Assembly (NCBI RefSeq): GCF_001083785.1
Contig: NZ_LAVL01000033.1
Coordinates: forward strand, 1 to 64,000
Reading direction: 5' to 3'
Source: Nonomuraea sp. SBT364
GTDB lineage: Bacteria; Actinomycetota; Actinomycetes; Streptosporangiales; Streptosporangiaceae
DNA: 64,000 nucleotides
How positions within the stretch are numbered: the stretch's first letter is position 1; every line of letters starts with the position of its first letter. The translations under genes were made by a program, and so were the position numbers. Below, piece after piece: positions 17,821 to 26,566 of this stretch. Below the pieces are notes generated by a model, which made no database searches, had not been told where the DNA came from, and was given only the letters and a program-made list of their open reading frames with translations.

Positions 17821-18750
17821 TCACAACCAGCCGCGTTCTTTGGCGTGCAGGGCCGCCTGGAAGCGGGTGGCCGCGTCCAGGCGGGCCATCAGTTCCGCGA
17901 CATGCGCGCGGAACTTGCGCACCGACACGTTGATCGACCGGGCGGCGGTCTCGTCGTTGTCGTGAATGGTCAGCGCGCGCAGCACCTGCTGCTCGATCGG
18001 CGACAGCGGCAGATCGTCCAGGTCGCGGGCTCGGGCCCACATACCGTCGAAGACGTCCGCCAGCATGGCCACCAGGCCCGGCTGGCGGATCTGCAGCGCC
18101 CCGGAGCTCGCCCGGGCGGGGTCGGCCTGGACGAAGGCGACCGTCCGATTGACGATGGCCAGGTGCCTGACCGGCTCGGTGGTCACCCGGTGCAGGTCGC
18201 CCAGGGCGTGCAAGGACCGTGCGTGCGACTCCTCACCCCGGTCCTCCAGCGTGTGCGCCGGGAACAGGGTGCGGCTGCGTAACCCGCGCGCCAGCAGCCG
18301 CTGGAAAGGCCGGTCGTCGTAGCCGGGCGAGCTGTGGTCGGCGCGGATCTTCAGGTGCGCGAACTCGCCGGGGTCGGCGGCCAGCAGCGTGCGCATGCGG
18401 CGGGTGACGGCCGCCCCCTCGGGGATGTGCTCGACCAGCTGGACCGGCCGGCCGCTGCGGTGCTCCTCCGTCAGCTCGGTGAGCACGTCCCAGGCGAGTG
18501 TCAGCTCGGTGAGCTGGCGCTGCGTCTGCTCGATGCGCCGCCGCACCAGCACGTCGACCGCGGCGGCCGGGGGGAGCGCGGTCAGCGTGCCGTCCACCAG
18601 GCCCAGCGCCCGCAGCTCGGCCACCACCGGCTCCACGCCGGGCATGACCAGCTCGCCCCCGGCCGTCGTCAGATCCGCCTGCGGGTGGCGCAGCAGGTAG
18701 CGGTAGAGGCGCTCCTGCTCGCCGGTCAGCCCCAGGCTCGCCAGGCTCAT
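17821..18750 (-). CDS. LuxR-type regulator with TrmB-like N-terminus
   Basis: About 309 residues. The N-terminal ~70 residues look like a winged-helix/TrmB-type module (L-T-G-E-Q-E-R-L-Y-R-Y-L-L), a middle phospholipase-D-like or ligand region follows, and a C-terminal LuxR helix-turn-helix starts at L-S-P-I-E-Q-Q-V-L-R-A-L. In Actinobacteria such proteins are orphan regulators without a phosphoacceptor domain. Several starts are stacked (GTG-ATG-ATG); I use the last ATG because it has the best spacing to CGGAG. Target unknown; convergent with the DUF1579-like gene. Confidence 0.82.
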   Translation of the reverse strand: MSLASLGLTGEQERLYRYLLRHPQADLTTAGGELVMPGVEPVVAELRALGLVDGTLTALPPAAAVDVLVRRRIEQTQRQLTELTLAWDVLTELTEEHRSGRPVQLVEHIPEGAAVTRRMRTLLAADPGEFAHLKIRADHSSPGYDDRPFQRLLARGLRSRTLFPAHTLEDRGEESHARSLHALGDLHRVTTEPVRHLAIVNRTVAFVQADPARASSGALQIRQPGLVAMLADVFDGMWARARDLDDLPLSPIEQQVLRALTIHDNDETAARSINVSVRKFRAHVAELMARLDAATRFQAALHAKERGWL

Positions 18751-18894
18751 CATCACTCCGGGTCTCGCACGAGCGCCCTCGCGGTCACGAGGCTGCCACT
18801 CGTCGCGTGTCGATCAGTCAATCGCGTTCCGGCCAGTCACCGCACGGGCCCTGGACCGAGGAGGAGGTGGGCCTGGCCCTACCCCTCCACCGGA

Positions 18895-18917
18895 CGGCGG
18901 CGCACAGAGGGCCGCCG
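18895..18917 (-). terminator. Stem-loop downstream of the DUF4287 gene
   Basis: Seven-base perfect arms CGGCGGC (18895-18901) and GCCGCCG (18911-18917) with a nine-base loop, lying 26 bases beyond the stop of the leftward gene at 18944. Confidence 0.5.
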
Positions 18918-18943
18918 CCGGATGCCGCGGGCCCTCCGGCTCG

Positions 18944-19231
18944 TCAGGACCGGTTGTTCTTGCCGTCCAGCCATAGTGTGTCGGACTCGTCGCGATGGGC
19001 GCCCGAGCTGCCGACGTGTTTGGCGTCGATCTTCGACCCCTTCTTGATGACGTGCACCAACGCCATCGCGTGTCCACGTCCAAGATCATAATCCTGTTTC
19101 AGCCAGTCGACGATCACTCCGGCCTTCACGGACGGGTCGTCGAAGCCGCGTTCCTTCGCCAGAGCGATGAACTGGCGTGGCGACAGCCCGGTCTTGTCCT
19201 CGATGTTGTCGAGGTAGGCCTGGAACGACAT
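18944..19231 (-). CDS. DUF4287 domain protein
   Basis: 95 residues, complete for DUF4287. The opening M-S-F-Q-A-Y-L-D-N-I-E-D-K-T-G, the middle V-K-A-G-V-I-V-D-W-L-K-Q and G-R-G-H-A-M-A-L-V-H-V-I are typical. The family is small and cytosolic and of unknown role, often next to HxlR/ArsR-type or DUF1801-type genes. Start chosen at the Met before S-F-Q-A because GGAG lies six bases upstream; four upstream codons are in frame. It is divergent from the HxlR regulator, which may control it. Confidence 0.8.
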   Translation of the reverse strand: MSFQAYLDNIEDKTGLSPRQFIALAKERGFDDPSVKAGVIVDWLKQDYDLGRGHAMALVHVIKKGSKIDAKHVGSSGAHRDESDTLWLDGKNNRS

Positions 19232-19591
19232 GCGTTTCTCCATTCTGCAGCGGGGATGCGACCCCGTGGTGGGCCGGCCGAAGGCTGCGCTCTTGCGCAA
19301 ATGGGGGTTCGGATCGGCCGATCGGTCAGGTCGGCGACGCCGGTGGTGAACACGGCGGATCCGGTGAGGACGAGGGGCGCCGGGCCGGCATCCGGATCAG
19401 GCCGATGCCGCCGAGTGCTGGATGTTCTTGCCCGGCTGCTGCTCGGGGGCGGTCACGGCGTGGACGACGGGCGGTCATGTGATTGCTCCTTGGCGACGAC
19501 TCGCGCGGACCTGCTTCGCGGGCCGGCTGGCAGCAAGCTTGTCTTTTACAAGTGTGCTGTGTCAACTGAAGTAAGGGATATGATTTGCATC
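19232..19591. other. Divergent gap between DUF4287 and HxlR genes
   Basis: No complete gene. It includes a drop in GC just before the HxlR start. A minus-strand ATG near 19480 has an ideal AAGGAG ribosome site and reads a few dozen codons. Protein-like pieces (L-V-L-T-G-S-A-V-F-T-T-G-V-A-D-L) appear in another frame, suggesting a small decayed gene. Confidence 0.4.
19538..19552. promoter_or_regulatory. Inverted repeat upstream of HxlR regulator
   Basis: CTTGT (19538-19542), five-base spacer, ACAAG (19548-19552), inside an A/T-richer patch 40 bases before the HxlR start. The position and symmetry fit an autoregulatory operator for a winged-helix dimer. No experimental support. Confidence 0.4.
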
Positions 19592-20239
19592 ATGGCGTCT
19601 CGGCAGTACGGACAGTTCTGCGGCCTGGCCCGCGCGATGGAAATGGTCGGCGAACGGTGGAACATGCTGATCATCCGTAACCTGCTCACCGGAGCCCAGC
19701 GCTTCACAGACCTGCACAGGGGCCTACCGGCCATTCCGACCAACATCCTCTCGGCCCGCCTCAAGCAGCTGGAAGAGACAGGGCTGGCCACCCGTCGCGC
19801 GCTGCCGTACCCCGAGCGCGCCGTGGTCTACGAGCTCACCGACTACGGACGCGACCTCGAACCCGCGCTGATCGCGCTGGGCCGCTGGGGCGCGCGGACC
19901 CTCGCCGAGCCTCGCCCCGGCGAACTCGTCACCGCCGAAGCGGTCGCCATGTCCTTCCGCACCGCTTACCGGCCGGAAGCAGCCGGTGGGGTCACCGCCG
20001 GCTACGAGGTCCGCATGGGCGACTTCACGCTCCGCCTGCAGATCACCGATGGCGAACTCATGGTCGGCATCGGCCCGCACTCCGCCCCCGACCTCGTCAT
20101 CGAACGGCTGACCGGACACCCCGTCCGCGAACTGATGAGCGGCGCCAGGAGCCCGAACGAGCTACTCCATGACGGCAGCATGCGCGTAGAAGGCGATCCC
20201 GCGCTGCTCAGCCGATTCGCCGAGATGTTCCGCTTCTGA
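19592..20239 (+). CDS. HxlR-family winged-helix regulator with C-terminal SCP2-like domain
   Basis: 215 residues. Residues 1-100 are an HxlR winged helix: early Cys (F-C-G-L-A-R-A), V-G-E-R-W-N-M-L-I-I-R-N-L, then G-I/L-P-A-I-P-T-N-I-L-S-A-R-L and R-A-V-V-Y-E-L-T. Residues ~120-215 form an SCP2/sterol-carrier-like extension seen in a subset of this family. Such proteins often sense electrophiles through the early Cys. An upstream in-frame ATG at 19580 is possible, but its AAGGG site would be only two bases away. It probably controls the divergent DUF4287 gene or itself. Confidence 0.85.
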   Translation: MASRQYGQFCGLARAMEMVGERWNMLIIRNLLTGAQRFTDLHRGLPAIPTNILSARLKQLEETGLATRRALPYPERAVVYELTDYGRDLEPALIALGRWGARTLAEPRPGELVTAEAVAMSFRTAYRPEAAGGVTAGYEVRMGDFTLRLQITDGELMVGIGPHSAPDLVIERLTGHPVRELMSGARSPNELLHDGSMRVEGDPALLSRFAEMFRF

Positions 20240-20558
20240 TCAACACGCCGAGCCACACCCTTCACCCTGGTTGATCCACCAGGAGGCCCGATGTATCAAG
20301 CAGACGACGACGGCCCTGCCGGCCCTGCCTGTGCTGACGAGGACGGAAGCGGGAACGGGCGCGGGCAGCGACGCGCGCGATCACCCATCTGACCACGCGG
20401 AGCGGCTCGTGACCGGGCAGGCATGTGCGGCTCATGAGCTTGGCGGCACCCGGGATGGTCCTGCGCCGCAGGACTGGGCGCAGGGGTGACATCCCACCCC
20501 AGAAGCCGCGAATGGTGGAGGATGCCCACCTCACCTCACCCATCGATGGATTGTTAAC
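20240..20558. other. Intergenic region with a possible 33-codon ORF
   Basis: No recognised gene. An ATG at 20291 has an excellent AGGAGG site four bases upstream and reads 33 codons to a TGA at 20390-20392. The peptide is acidic, then Arg-rich, and resembles no family. It could be a leader ORF for the oxidase gene or a remnant. Confidence 0.35.
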
Positions 20559-21926
20559 GTGCTGGGTGTGTCATTTCTCGAGGCGTTGGCCGCCGCTGTG
20601 CCGCCCGGCCGGATCTTCCGCGATGCCGACATCATGGCCGCGCACGCCCGCGACCAGGCCGCCTGGGCGCCGGCCGGCAGACCGGTGGCGCTGGTCAGGC
20701 CGCAGAACCCCGAGCAGGTGCGCGCGGTCGTCGCGGCCTGTGCGGAGCACCGGGTGCCCGTCGTGACGCGCGGTGCCGGCACCGGCCTGTCCGGCGGCGC
20801 GAACGCCGTGGACGGCTGCGTGCTGCTGGCGCTCGACGGCATGGACCGCATCCTGGAGGTGGACGAGGCCGAGCAACTCGCCGTCGTGCAGCCCGGTGTG
20901 GTGAACGATCACCTGCGGGCGGCCGCCGCCGAACGCGGCCTCTGGTACCCGCCCGACCCGGCCAGTTCCCCGTGGTCCACCATCGGCGGCAACGCCGCCA
21001 CGAACGCGGGCGGCGTCTGCTGTGTGAAATACGGCGTGACCCGCGACTACGTCCTCGGCATGCAGGTGGTCACCGGCATGGGCGAGCTGGTCAGGGTGGG
21101 GCGTAGGACCAGGAAGGGCGTTGCCGGTTACGACCTGGCCGGACTGTTCGTCGGCTCGGAGGGCACGCTGGGGGTGATCACGGAGGTCACGGTGCGCCTG
21201 CTGCGGTTGCCGGAAGGGCCGCCGAAGACCGTCGTGGGCGCGTTCGGCTCGCTGGTGGCGGCGGGCCGGGCGGTCGCGGCCACGGCCGCCGCCGGCATCA
21301 CGCCCAGCGCGCTGGAGCTGGTCGACCGCTACTGCCTGCGGGCGGTGGACGACTGGAAGAACATGGGCCTGGCCGACCTCGGCAACGTGCTGCTGCTCGG
21401 CAGGGTGGACACCGGCGACGAGGAGGCGGCCGCGCTGCGGGCGTGCTTCGACGAGGCCGGCGCCACGTGGAGCACGCGGTCGACCGACGCCGAGGAGGCG
21501 GAGGCGCTGTTCTCCGCCCGACGGCTCGCCTACCCGGCGCTGGAGCGGCTCGGGCCGGTGCTGACGGAGGACGTGTGCGTGCCCCGCGGGCTGGTGCCGG
21601 AGATGCTCGCCCGGATCGAGGCGCACGCGAAGGCGCACGCCGTGCACATCGCCAACATCGCGCACGCCGGCGACGGCAACCTGCACCCGCTGATCGTCGT
21701 CCCGGAGGGTGACGACGAGGCCCGTGGCCGGGCGCAGGCGGCGTTCGAAGCCATCCTCGACGACGCCGTCGCCCTGGGCGGGACCGTGACCGGCGAGCAC
21801 GGCGTGGGCCTGCTGAAGAAACGCGGCATGCGGGCCGAGCTGGGGGAGGACGTCCTGACGTTGCACCGGGCGATCAAGGCCGCCCTCGACCCGGCCGGAA
21901 TCTTCAACCCAGGCAAGATCATTTGA
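20559..21926 (+). CDS. FAD-linked oxidase, GlcD / D-lactate dehydrogenase type
   Basis: 455 residues. FAD-binding type 4 (VAO/PCMH fold): V-R-P-Q-N-P-E-Q-V, the G-A-G-T-G-L-S-G-G loop near residue 72, then G-G-N-A-A-T-N-A-G-G, and a C-terminal cap with H-A-G-D-G-N-L-H-P and G-E-H-G-V-G. These are hallmarks of glycolate oxidase subunit D and D-lactate or D-2-hydroxyglutarate dehydrogenases, which oxidise 2-hydroxy acids to 2-keto acids. No GlcE/GlcF partner is present. Start at GTG 20559; GTG 20568 is an equally possible start, and neither has a clear ribosome site. It likely forms an operon with the hydrolase and PucR genes. Confidence 0.9.
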   Translation: MLGVSFLEALAAAVPPGRIFRDADIMAAHARDQAAWAPAGRPVALVRPQNPEQVRAVVAACAEHRVPVVTRGAGTGLSGGANAVDGCVLLALDGMDRILEVDEAEQLAVVQPGVVNDHLRAAAAERGLWYPPDPASSPWSTIGGNAATNAGGVCCVKYGVTRDYVLGMQVVTGMGELVRVGRRTRKGVAGYDLAGLFVGSEGTLGVITEVTVRLLRLPEGPPKTVVGAFGSLVAAGRAVAATAAAGITPSALELVDRYCLRAVDDWKNMGLADLGNVLLLGRVDTGDEEAAALRACFDEAGATWSTRSTDAEEAEALFSARRLAYPALERLGPVLTEDVCVPRGLVPEMLARIEAHAKAHAVHIANIAHAGDGNLHPLIVVPEGDDEARGRAQAAFEAILDDAVALGGTVTGEHGVGLLKKRGMRAELGEDVLTLHRAIKAALDPAGIFNPGKII

Positions 21927-21937
21927 AGGAGCGTGGC

Positions 21938-22710
21938 ATGCCGAGGATCACCAGCCGCGACGGGTCGGCTTGCACTATCTCGACGAGGGGGCGGGGCCCG
22001 TCACGGTGCTCGTGCACGGCTATGGGGCGCCCGCCGCCGGTTGGGCGCCGCAGCAGCGCGCGCTGGCGGAGGCGGGGCACCGGGTGCTGGCCTTCGACCG
22101 GCGCTCGCACGGCGAGTCCGACAGCCCGCCGTACGGCCAGCGGATGGCCCGCCACGGCGCCGACCTGGCGGATCTCCTCGAGGCGCTGGACGTCAAGGAC
22201 GCGCTGCTGGTCGGCGCCTCCATGGGGGCCAACGCGATCTGGGCCTACATCGACGTGTTCGGCACCGACCGGGTACGCGGCGTCGTCAGCGTGGACCAGA
22301 CACCCAAGATGGTCAACGACAGCTCCTGGGCGTTCGGCTTCTACGGCCTGACTCAGGACAACGTCGGCACCTACTTCGACCACGGCATCCCCGCCACCGA
22401 CCGCGGCAACCCGCCCTACACGCGGGAGATGGCGGCGCTGCGCGCGTCCCTGCCGGGCCCGGGGCCCGAGACGCTGCCGCTCCTGCGGGACCACGCCTTC
22501 CAGGACTGGCGGGATGTGGCGAGCCGCGCGGAGGTGCCGATCCTGTTCCTGGCCGGGCAGGACAGCCAGTTCTGGCCGTGCGGGCACGCTGCCGCCTCGG
22601 CCGCGCTCAACCCGCTCGCCACCGCCACCGTGATCGACGCGTGCGGGCACGTCGTCATGGCCGACCAGCCCGAACGCCTGAACGAGGAACTGGTGGCCTT
22701 CGCCAAGTGA
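21938..22710 (+). CDS. Alpha/beta hydrolase with an apparent N-terminal frameshift
   Basis: The natural start is ATG 21938, 11 bases after the oxidase stop with GAAGGAG upstream, reading M-P-R-I-T-S-R-D-G. The body of the enzyme is one frame away, from about 21964 (V-G-L-H-Y-L-D-E-G) to 22710. A single missing base in CGACGGGTCGGC at ~21959-21970 would join them into a standard start. The body has V-H-G-Y-G-A, the elbow G-A-S-M-G-A, and the late acid and His (A-G-Q-D, A-C-G-H-V), so the fold is otherwise intact. If the shift is real, translation might restart at the TTG at 21970. Substrate unknown. Confidence 0.8.
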
Positions 22711-24431
22711 GCGCCTCACGGCCACGCGCGGCCACCGGTCCGGGCCCGTCCGCGGCGGAGCTGGCCACGCTCAACGACCTCGGCAGCCGTCTGACCTCCA
22801 TCCACGCGCCCGGCGAGGTGCTACGCCGGGTAGCTGCGGAGACCAGGCGGCTGCTCGCCGTGGACGTCGCGTACATCATGCTGGCCGGTGACGACGACGT
22901 GCTGCGGATCGAGGTCGCGGAGGGGACGCTCGGCAAGGCGCTGGACGGCATCGAGGTGCCCGCCGGCAGCGGCCTCGGCGGGCTGATCATGCGGACCGGC
23001 GAGCCGCTGTGGAGCGCCGACTACTTGGCCGACCGGAAGCTGCGGCACGTGCCGGGGATCGACGCGGCGGCCGCCGCCGAACGGCTCGCCGGGATCGTCG
23101 GCGTGCCGTTGCGGGTCGCGGACCAGGCCATCGGCGTGCTGTTCGCGGCCTCGCGGGCGCCCCGGCCGTTCGCCGACCACGAGGTGATCCTGCTGTCGTC
23201 CCTGGCCACCCACGCGGCGGTGGCCATCCACAATGCCCGGCTGTTCGAGCGCTACCAGCGCGCCACCGATGCCCTGAGCCGATCGGTCGAGCTGCACGAG
23301 CGCCTGGTACGCATTGCCACCGGTGGCGGCGGGCCGGCCGAGATCGTCACCGCGCTGGCCGACGCCCTCGGGACCGAGGTGGAGTTCCTGACGCCGGCGC
23401 GGCGGCCCGTACGAGCCGTGCCGGTGCTTGTGGGCGAGGAACTGGTCGGCGAGCTGGTCGTCCGCGGCGCCGAGCCGCCCGCGCATCTGCTGGAGACGGG
23501 GGCGACCGTGCTGGCGCTCGCCATCGCCACCGAGCGGGCGCTGGCCGAGGCCGAGCGCCGCGCCCGCGGCGAGCTGGTCGCGGCCCTGCTCGGCGGGAGG
23601 CTGGACGCGTCGGCCGCCAGGCGCCGGGCCGCGCTGGCCGGTGTGGACCTGGACCACACCGGCAGCGTCACCGTTCTTCACCCGCCCGCCCCCGAGGCCG
23701 CCGAACGCCTGTGCCGCGACGGCGGCTGGGCGGCCGAGCACGACGGCCGTTCGGTGGTGCTGCTGCCCGCGCGCGACCCGGCCGCCGTCCGCGCCCGCCT
23801 CCCCGCGCTCGGTCCCGCCACCGTGGCCGCCGTGGCCGCCACACCTGAGGCGGCGGACGGTCCCGCGGGTGTGCGGCGGGCGTACGAGGAAGCGGCCGAC
23901 GCCGTGACGCTGCTGCGCGCGCTGGGCCGGACCGGCTGCGCCCTGGCCGACGAGCTCGGCGTCTACCCGGTATTGCTCCGCCAGGCGCGATCGGGTGAGC
24001 TGGCCCGCTTCCTCGCGGCCACGATCGGACCGCTGCTGACCCACCGCAGATCCGCCGACCTGGTCGCGACCGCCACCGCCTACCTGGATCATCACCGCCA
24101 CCACGCCGACACGTGCGCGGTGCTGCACATCCACGCCAACACCCTCTACAAGCGGCTGCGCCGCATCACCGACCTGCTCGGCCCTGGCTGGGACGGCCCC
24201 GACCGCGCCTTGGAGACCCACCTGGCCCTCCGCCTGAACGCCCTGCCGTCGGAAGAGCTCACCTCAGCCGCTCGAAGGCCGATCCAGGAGGCACCTGGAC
24301 ACCATCCGGTGTGCGTGCAACCACCGCCGACGCCGAACTCGGGGCACCACAACGGTGGCCTGCGACTTCTCCTGGACGATCAGCGCTGTGGTTCGCATAC
24401 CTGTGCCGCAGTCGACCAGCTGCGCTGGTGA
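22707..24431 (+). CDS. PucR/CdaR-type regulator with GAF sensor
   Basis: 574 residues. A GAF domain at about 25-175 (L-N-D-L-G-S-R-L-T...I-G-V-L-F-A-A-S-R), a short helix, a middle PucR-like region, and the C-terminal PucR helix-turn-helix near 450-510 (L-V-A-T-A-T-A-Y-L-D-H-H, L-H-I-H-A-N-T-L-Y-K-R-L-R-R-I). GTG start overlaps the hydrolase stop by four bases, so it probably regulates the oxidase-hydrolase operon in response to a small acid or purine-type ligand. The protein runs about 55 residues past the usual end of the domain; that tail is low-complexity with Cys, His and Pro and looks like readthrough after loss of the original stop. Confidence 0.87.
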   Translation: MSASRPRAATGPGPSAAELATLNDLGSRLTSIHAPGEVLRRVAAETRRLLAVDVAYIMLAGDDDVLRIEVAEGTLGKALDGIEVPAGSGLGGLIMRTGEPLWSADYLADRKLRHVPGIDAAAAAERLAGIVGVPLRVADQAIGVLFAASRAPRPFADHEVILLSSLATHAAVAIHNARLFERYQRATDALSRSVELHERLVRIATGGGGPAEIVTALADALGTEVEFLTPARRPVRAVPVLVGEELVGELVVRGAEPPAHLLETGATVLALAIATERALAEAERRARGELVAALLGGRLDASAARRRAALAGVDLDHTGSVTVLHPPAPEAAERLCRDGGWAAEHDGRSVVLLPARDPAAVRARLPALGPATVAAVAATPEAADGPAGVRRAYEEAADAVTLLRALGRTGCALADELGVYPVLLRQARSGELARFLAATIGPLLTHRRSADLVATATAYLDHHRHHADTCAVLHIHANTLYKRLRRITDLLGPGWDGPDRALETHLALRLNALPSEELTSAARRPIQEAPGHHPVCVQPPPTPNSGHHNGGLRLLLDDQRCGSHTCAAVDQLRW

Positions 24432-24446
24432 GCAGGTCGGCGCGCT

Positions 24447-25343
24447 TCAACTCGGCCGGCTGGCGGTGGGTGCCGGCTGGGTGGCCGCCAGGCTGGCCAG
24501 GAGCTTGAGCCGCTCTTCCGAGGTGCTGCCCGGCTCGGCGGTGTAGATGGTGAGGCCGTACACCGTCCGGTTGGACATGGGCAGGTCGAGAGACTGGTAG
24601 GTCAGCTCCAGGCCGCCGACCTGGGGGTGCCACAGCCGCTTGTCGCCGTCGTGGTGGATGCGCACGTCGTGGACGGCCCACCGGCTGCGGAACTCGGGGC
24701 TGAGCGTGGACAGCTCACCGACGAGGTCGCGCAGGGCCCGGTCATGGGGCTCGCGTCCGGCCTCGGCGCGCAGCAGCGCGGCGCTGACGCCGGCGGCCTC
24801 GTCCCAGTCGACGAAGAACCGCTGCGAGCCCGGGTCGAGGAAGACGTAACGGGCGATGTTGGCGCGGCCGTGCCTCGTGGCGGGGCTGTCGAAGACCGGC
24901 GCGAGCAGGGCCCGGGCCAGCGCGTTGTCGGCGACGATGTCGGCGCGGCCGTTGCGTAGCCACGCCGCCGACATCGTCATGGAGTCGAGCAGCCACTGGA
25001 CCCGCGGCGGGACCTGGACGTCCTTGCGGCGCGAGGGCGCGCGGCGGGCGGGCCGGGCGGCGTGGGCCAGGTCGAACAGGTAGATGCGTTCGTCCCGGCT
25101 CAGGCGCAGGGCCTGGGCGACCGCGCCGAGCACCCCTTCGGACACGCCGCTGATGTGGCCCTTCTCCAGCCGGGTGTACCACTCGGTGCTCACCCCGGCC
25201 AGCACCGCGACCTCTTCGCGGCGCAGCCCGGGGACCCGGCGCCGGCCGCTGGTGGGCAGCCCGACCTGCTCGGGGGTGAGCTTGGCGCGCCGGGTGGCCA
25301 GGAAGTCCCGGATCTGGTCGCGGTGGTCGGGCCGGTGGTCCAT
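24447..25343 (-). CDS. XRE/MmyB-type transcription factor
   Basis: 298 residues. An N-terminal helix-turn-helix (R-R-V-P-G-L-R-R-E-E-V-A-V-L-A-G-V-S-T-E-W-Y) and the C-terminal MmyB-like ligand-binding domain (D-N-A-L-A-R-A-L, R-Y-V-F-L-D-P, then D-L-V-G-E-L-S). These regulators are abundant in actinomycetes and usually repress a divergent reductase or dehydrogenase. Start at the Met (25343) after GTGGAGG. Divergent from the aldo/keto reductase with a ~150 bp shared promoter region. Confidence 0.92.
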   Translation of the reverse strand: MDHRPDHRDQIRDFLATRRAKLTPEQVGLPTSGRRRVPGLRREEVAVLAGVSTEWYTRLEKGHISGVSEGVLGAVAQALRLSRDERIYLFDLAHAARPARRAPSRRKDVQVPPRVQWLLDSMTMSAAWLRNGRADIVADNALARALLAPVFDSPATRHGRANIARYVFLDPGSQRFFVDWDEAAGVSAALLRAEAGREPHDRALRDLVGELSTLSPEFRSRWAVHDVRIHHDGDKRLWHPQVGGLELTYQSLDLPMSNRTVYGLTIYTAEPGSTSEERLKLLASLAATQPAPTASRPS

Positions 25344-25496
25344 GCCCTCCACGGTAGCCGCGGGTTTCGCGAGGTGGCGGCGGCAAGGGGGGTTGAGTTC
25401 GTCCCCCCTATGAACGCGCTCTGCCACACGCGCGGTCAGGCCGGGTGTCCTGGACCTGCGATACGGACATGGCCGAACAAGCAATGGAGGCATGAC

Positions 25497-26450
25497 ATGA
25501 CGAGCAGGACGCTGACCGTGCCGGCGGTGGCGCTGGGCACGTGGGCCTGGGGAGACAGCGGCGAGGTGGGCGACGGCTATTTCGGCAGTCAGCTGACCGG
25601 GCCCGGCCTGCGAAAGGTCGTCGAGAAGGCGCATTCCAACGGCTTCACCCTGTGGGACACCGCCGTGGTGTACGGCATGGGCCGCTCGGAGGCGGTCCTC
25701 GCCCAGGCGCTGAAGGGTTACGACCGCAGCGAGTACCAGCTGTCGACGAAGTTCACCCCGCAGATCGCGGGCGACGGCGACGATCCGGTCGCGGACATGC
25801 TGGAGCAGAGCCTCGACCGAATGGGTACGGATTATGTGGATCTCTACTGGATCCACAACCCTGCCGACGTGGCACGATGGACGCCGCTTCTGATCCCGCC
25901 GCTGAAGAGCGGCAAGATCAAGCATGTGGGCGTCTCGAACCACAACCTCGAGGAGATCGCTCTTGCCGATCAGATCCTCGGCGAGGCCGGCTTCCGCGTG
26001 GAGGCGGTCCAGAACCACTACAGCCTCCTGTACCGGAGCTCCGAGCGCGCGGGCATCCTCGACCACTGCCGCGAGCACGACGTGCGGTTCCTCTCCTACA
26101 TGGTCCTCGAACAAGGGGCGCTGACCGGCAGGTACACCGCGGCCGGCCCGTTGCCTGAGGGCAGTGTCCGGGCGGCGGCGTACAACGGCATCCTGCCCCG
26201 GCTGCGGGCGCTGACCGACAGGATGGGGAGGATCGGCCAGGACCGGGGCGGGTCCGCCGCCGATGTCGCCACCGCCTGGGCCATCGCCAAGGGGACCACC
26301 CCGATCGTCGGGGTCACGAAGGCCGGTTACATCGACGGACTGGTCCGGGCTCGCGGCATCGATCTCGCCGACGAGGAGATCGCGGAGCTGGAAGCGTTGG
26401 CGGATGCTGCGGACGTCGACACGCGCGGCAGCTGGGAGCACGAGATGTAG
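25497..26450 (+). CDS. Aldo/keto reductase
   Basis: 317 residues, (beta/alpha)8 aldo/keto reductase. The catalytic Tyr lies in D-T-A-V-V-Y-G, the Lys in L-S-T-K-F and the His in Y-W-I-H-N-P. The C-terminal NADPH region contains P-I-V-G-V-T-K, and the family G-V-S-N-H-N is present. It reduces aldehydes or ketones with NADPH in the cytosol; the natural substrate is not predictable. ATG has GGAGG six bases upstream. Likely controlled by the divergent XRE/MmyB regulator. Confidence 0.93.
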   Translation: MTSRTLTVPAVALGTWAWGDSGEVGDGYFGSQLTGPGLRKVVEKAHSNGFTLWDTAVVYGMGRSEAVLAQALKGYDRSEYQLSTKFTPQIAGDGDDPVADMLEQSLDRMGTDYVDLYWIHNPADVARWTPLLIPPLKSGKIKHVGVSNHNLEEIALADQILGEAGFRVEAVQNHYSLLYRSSERAGILDHCREHDVRFLSYMVLEQGALTGRYTAAGPLPEGSVRAAAYNGILPRLRALTDRMGRIGQDRGGSAADVATAWAIAKGTTPIVGVTKAGYIDGLVRARGIDLADEEIAELEALADAADVDTRGSWEHEM

Positions 26451-26566
26451 CAGTCATCGGCGGACCGAAGGAGAAGGCCACGCGGATCGTTCGCCGCATC
26501 CGACGGCCGCCCCCCTCTCCTCAGGTTCCGGCGAACCGACCCCGCGCCGGTCCGGGCAGCCCCTGA

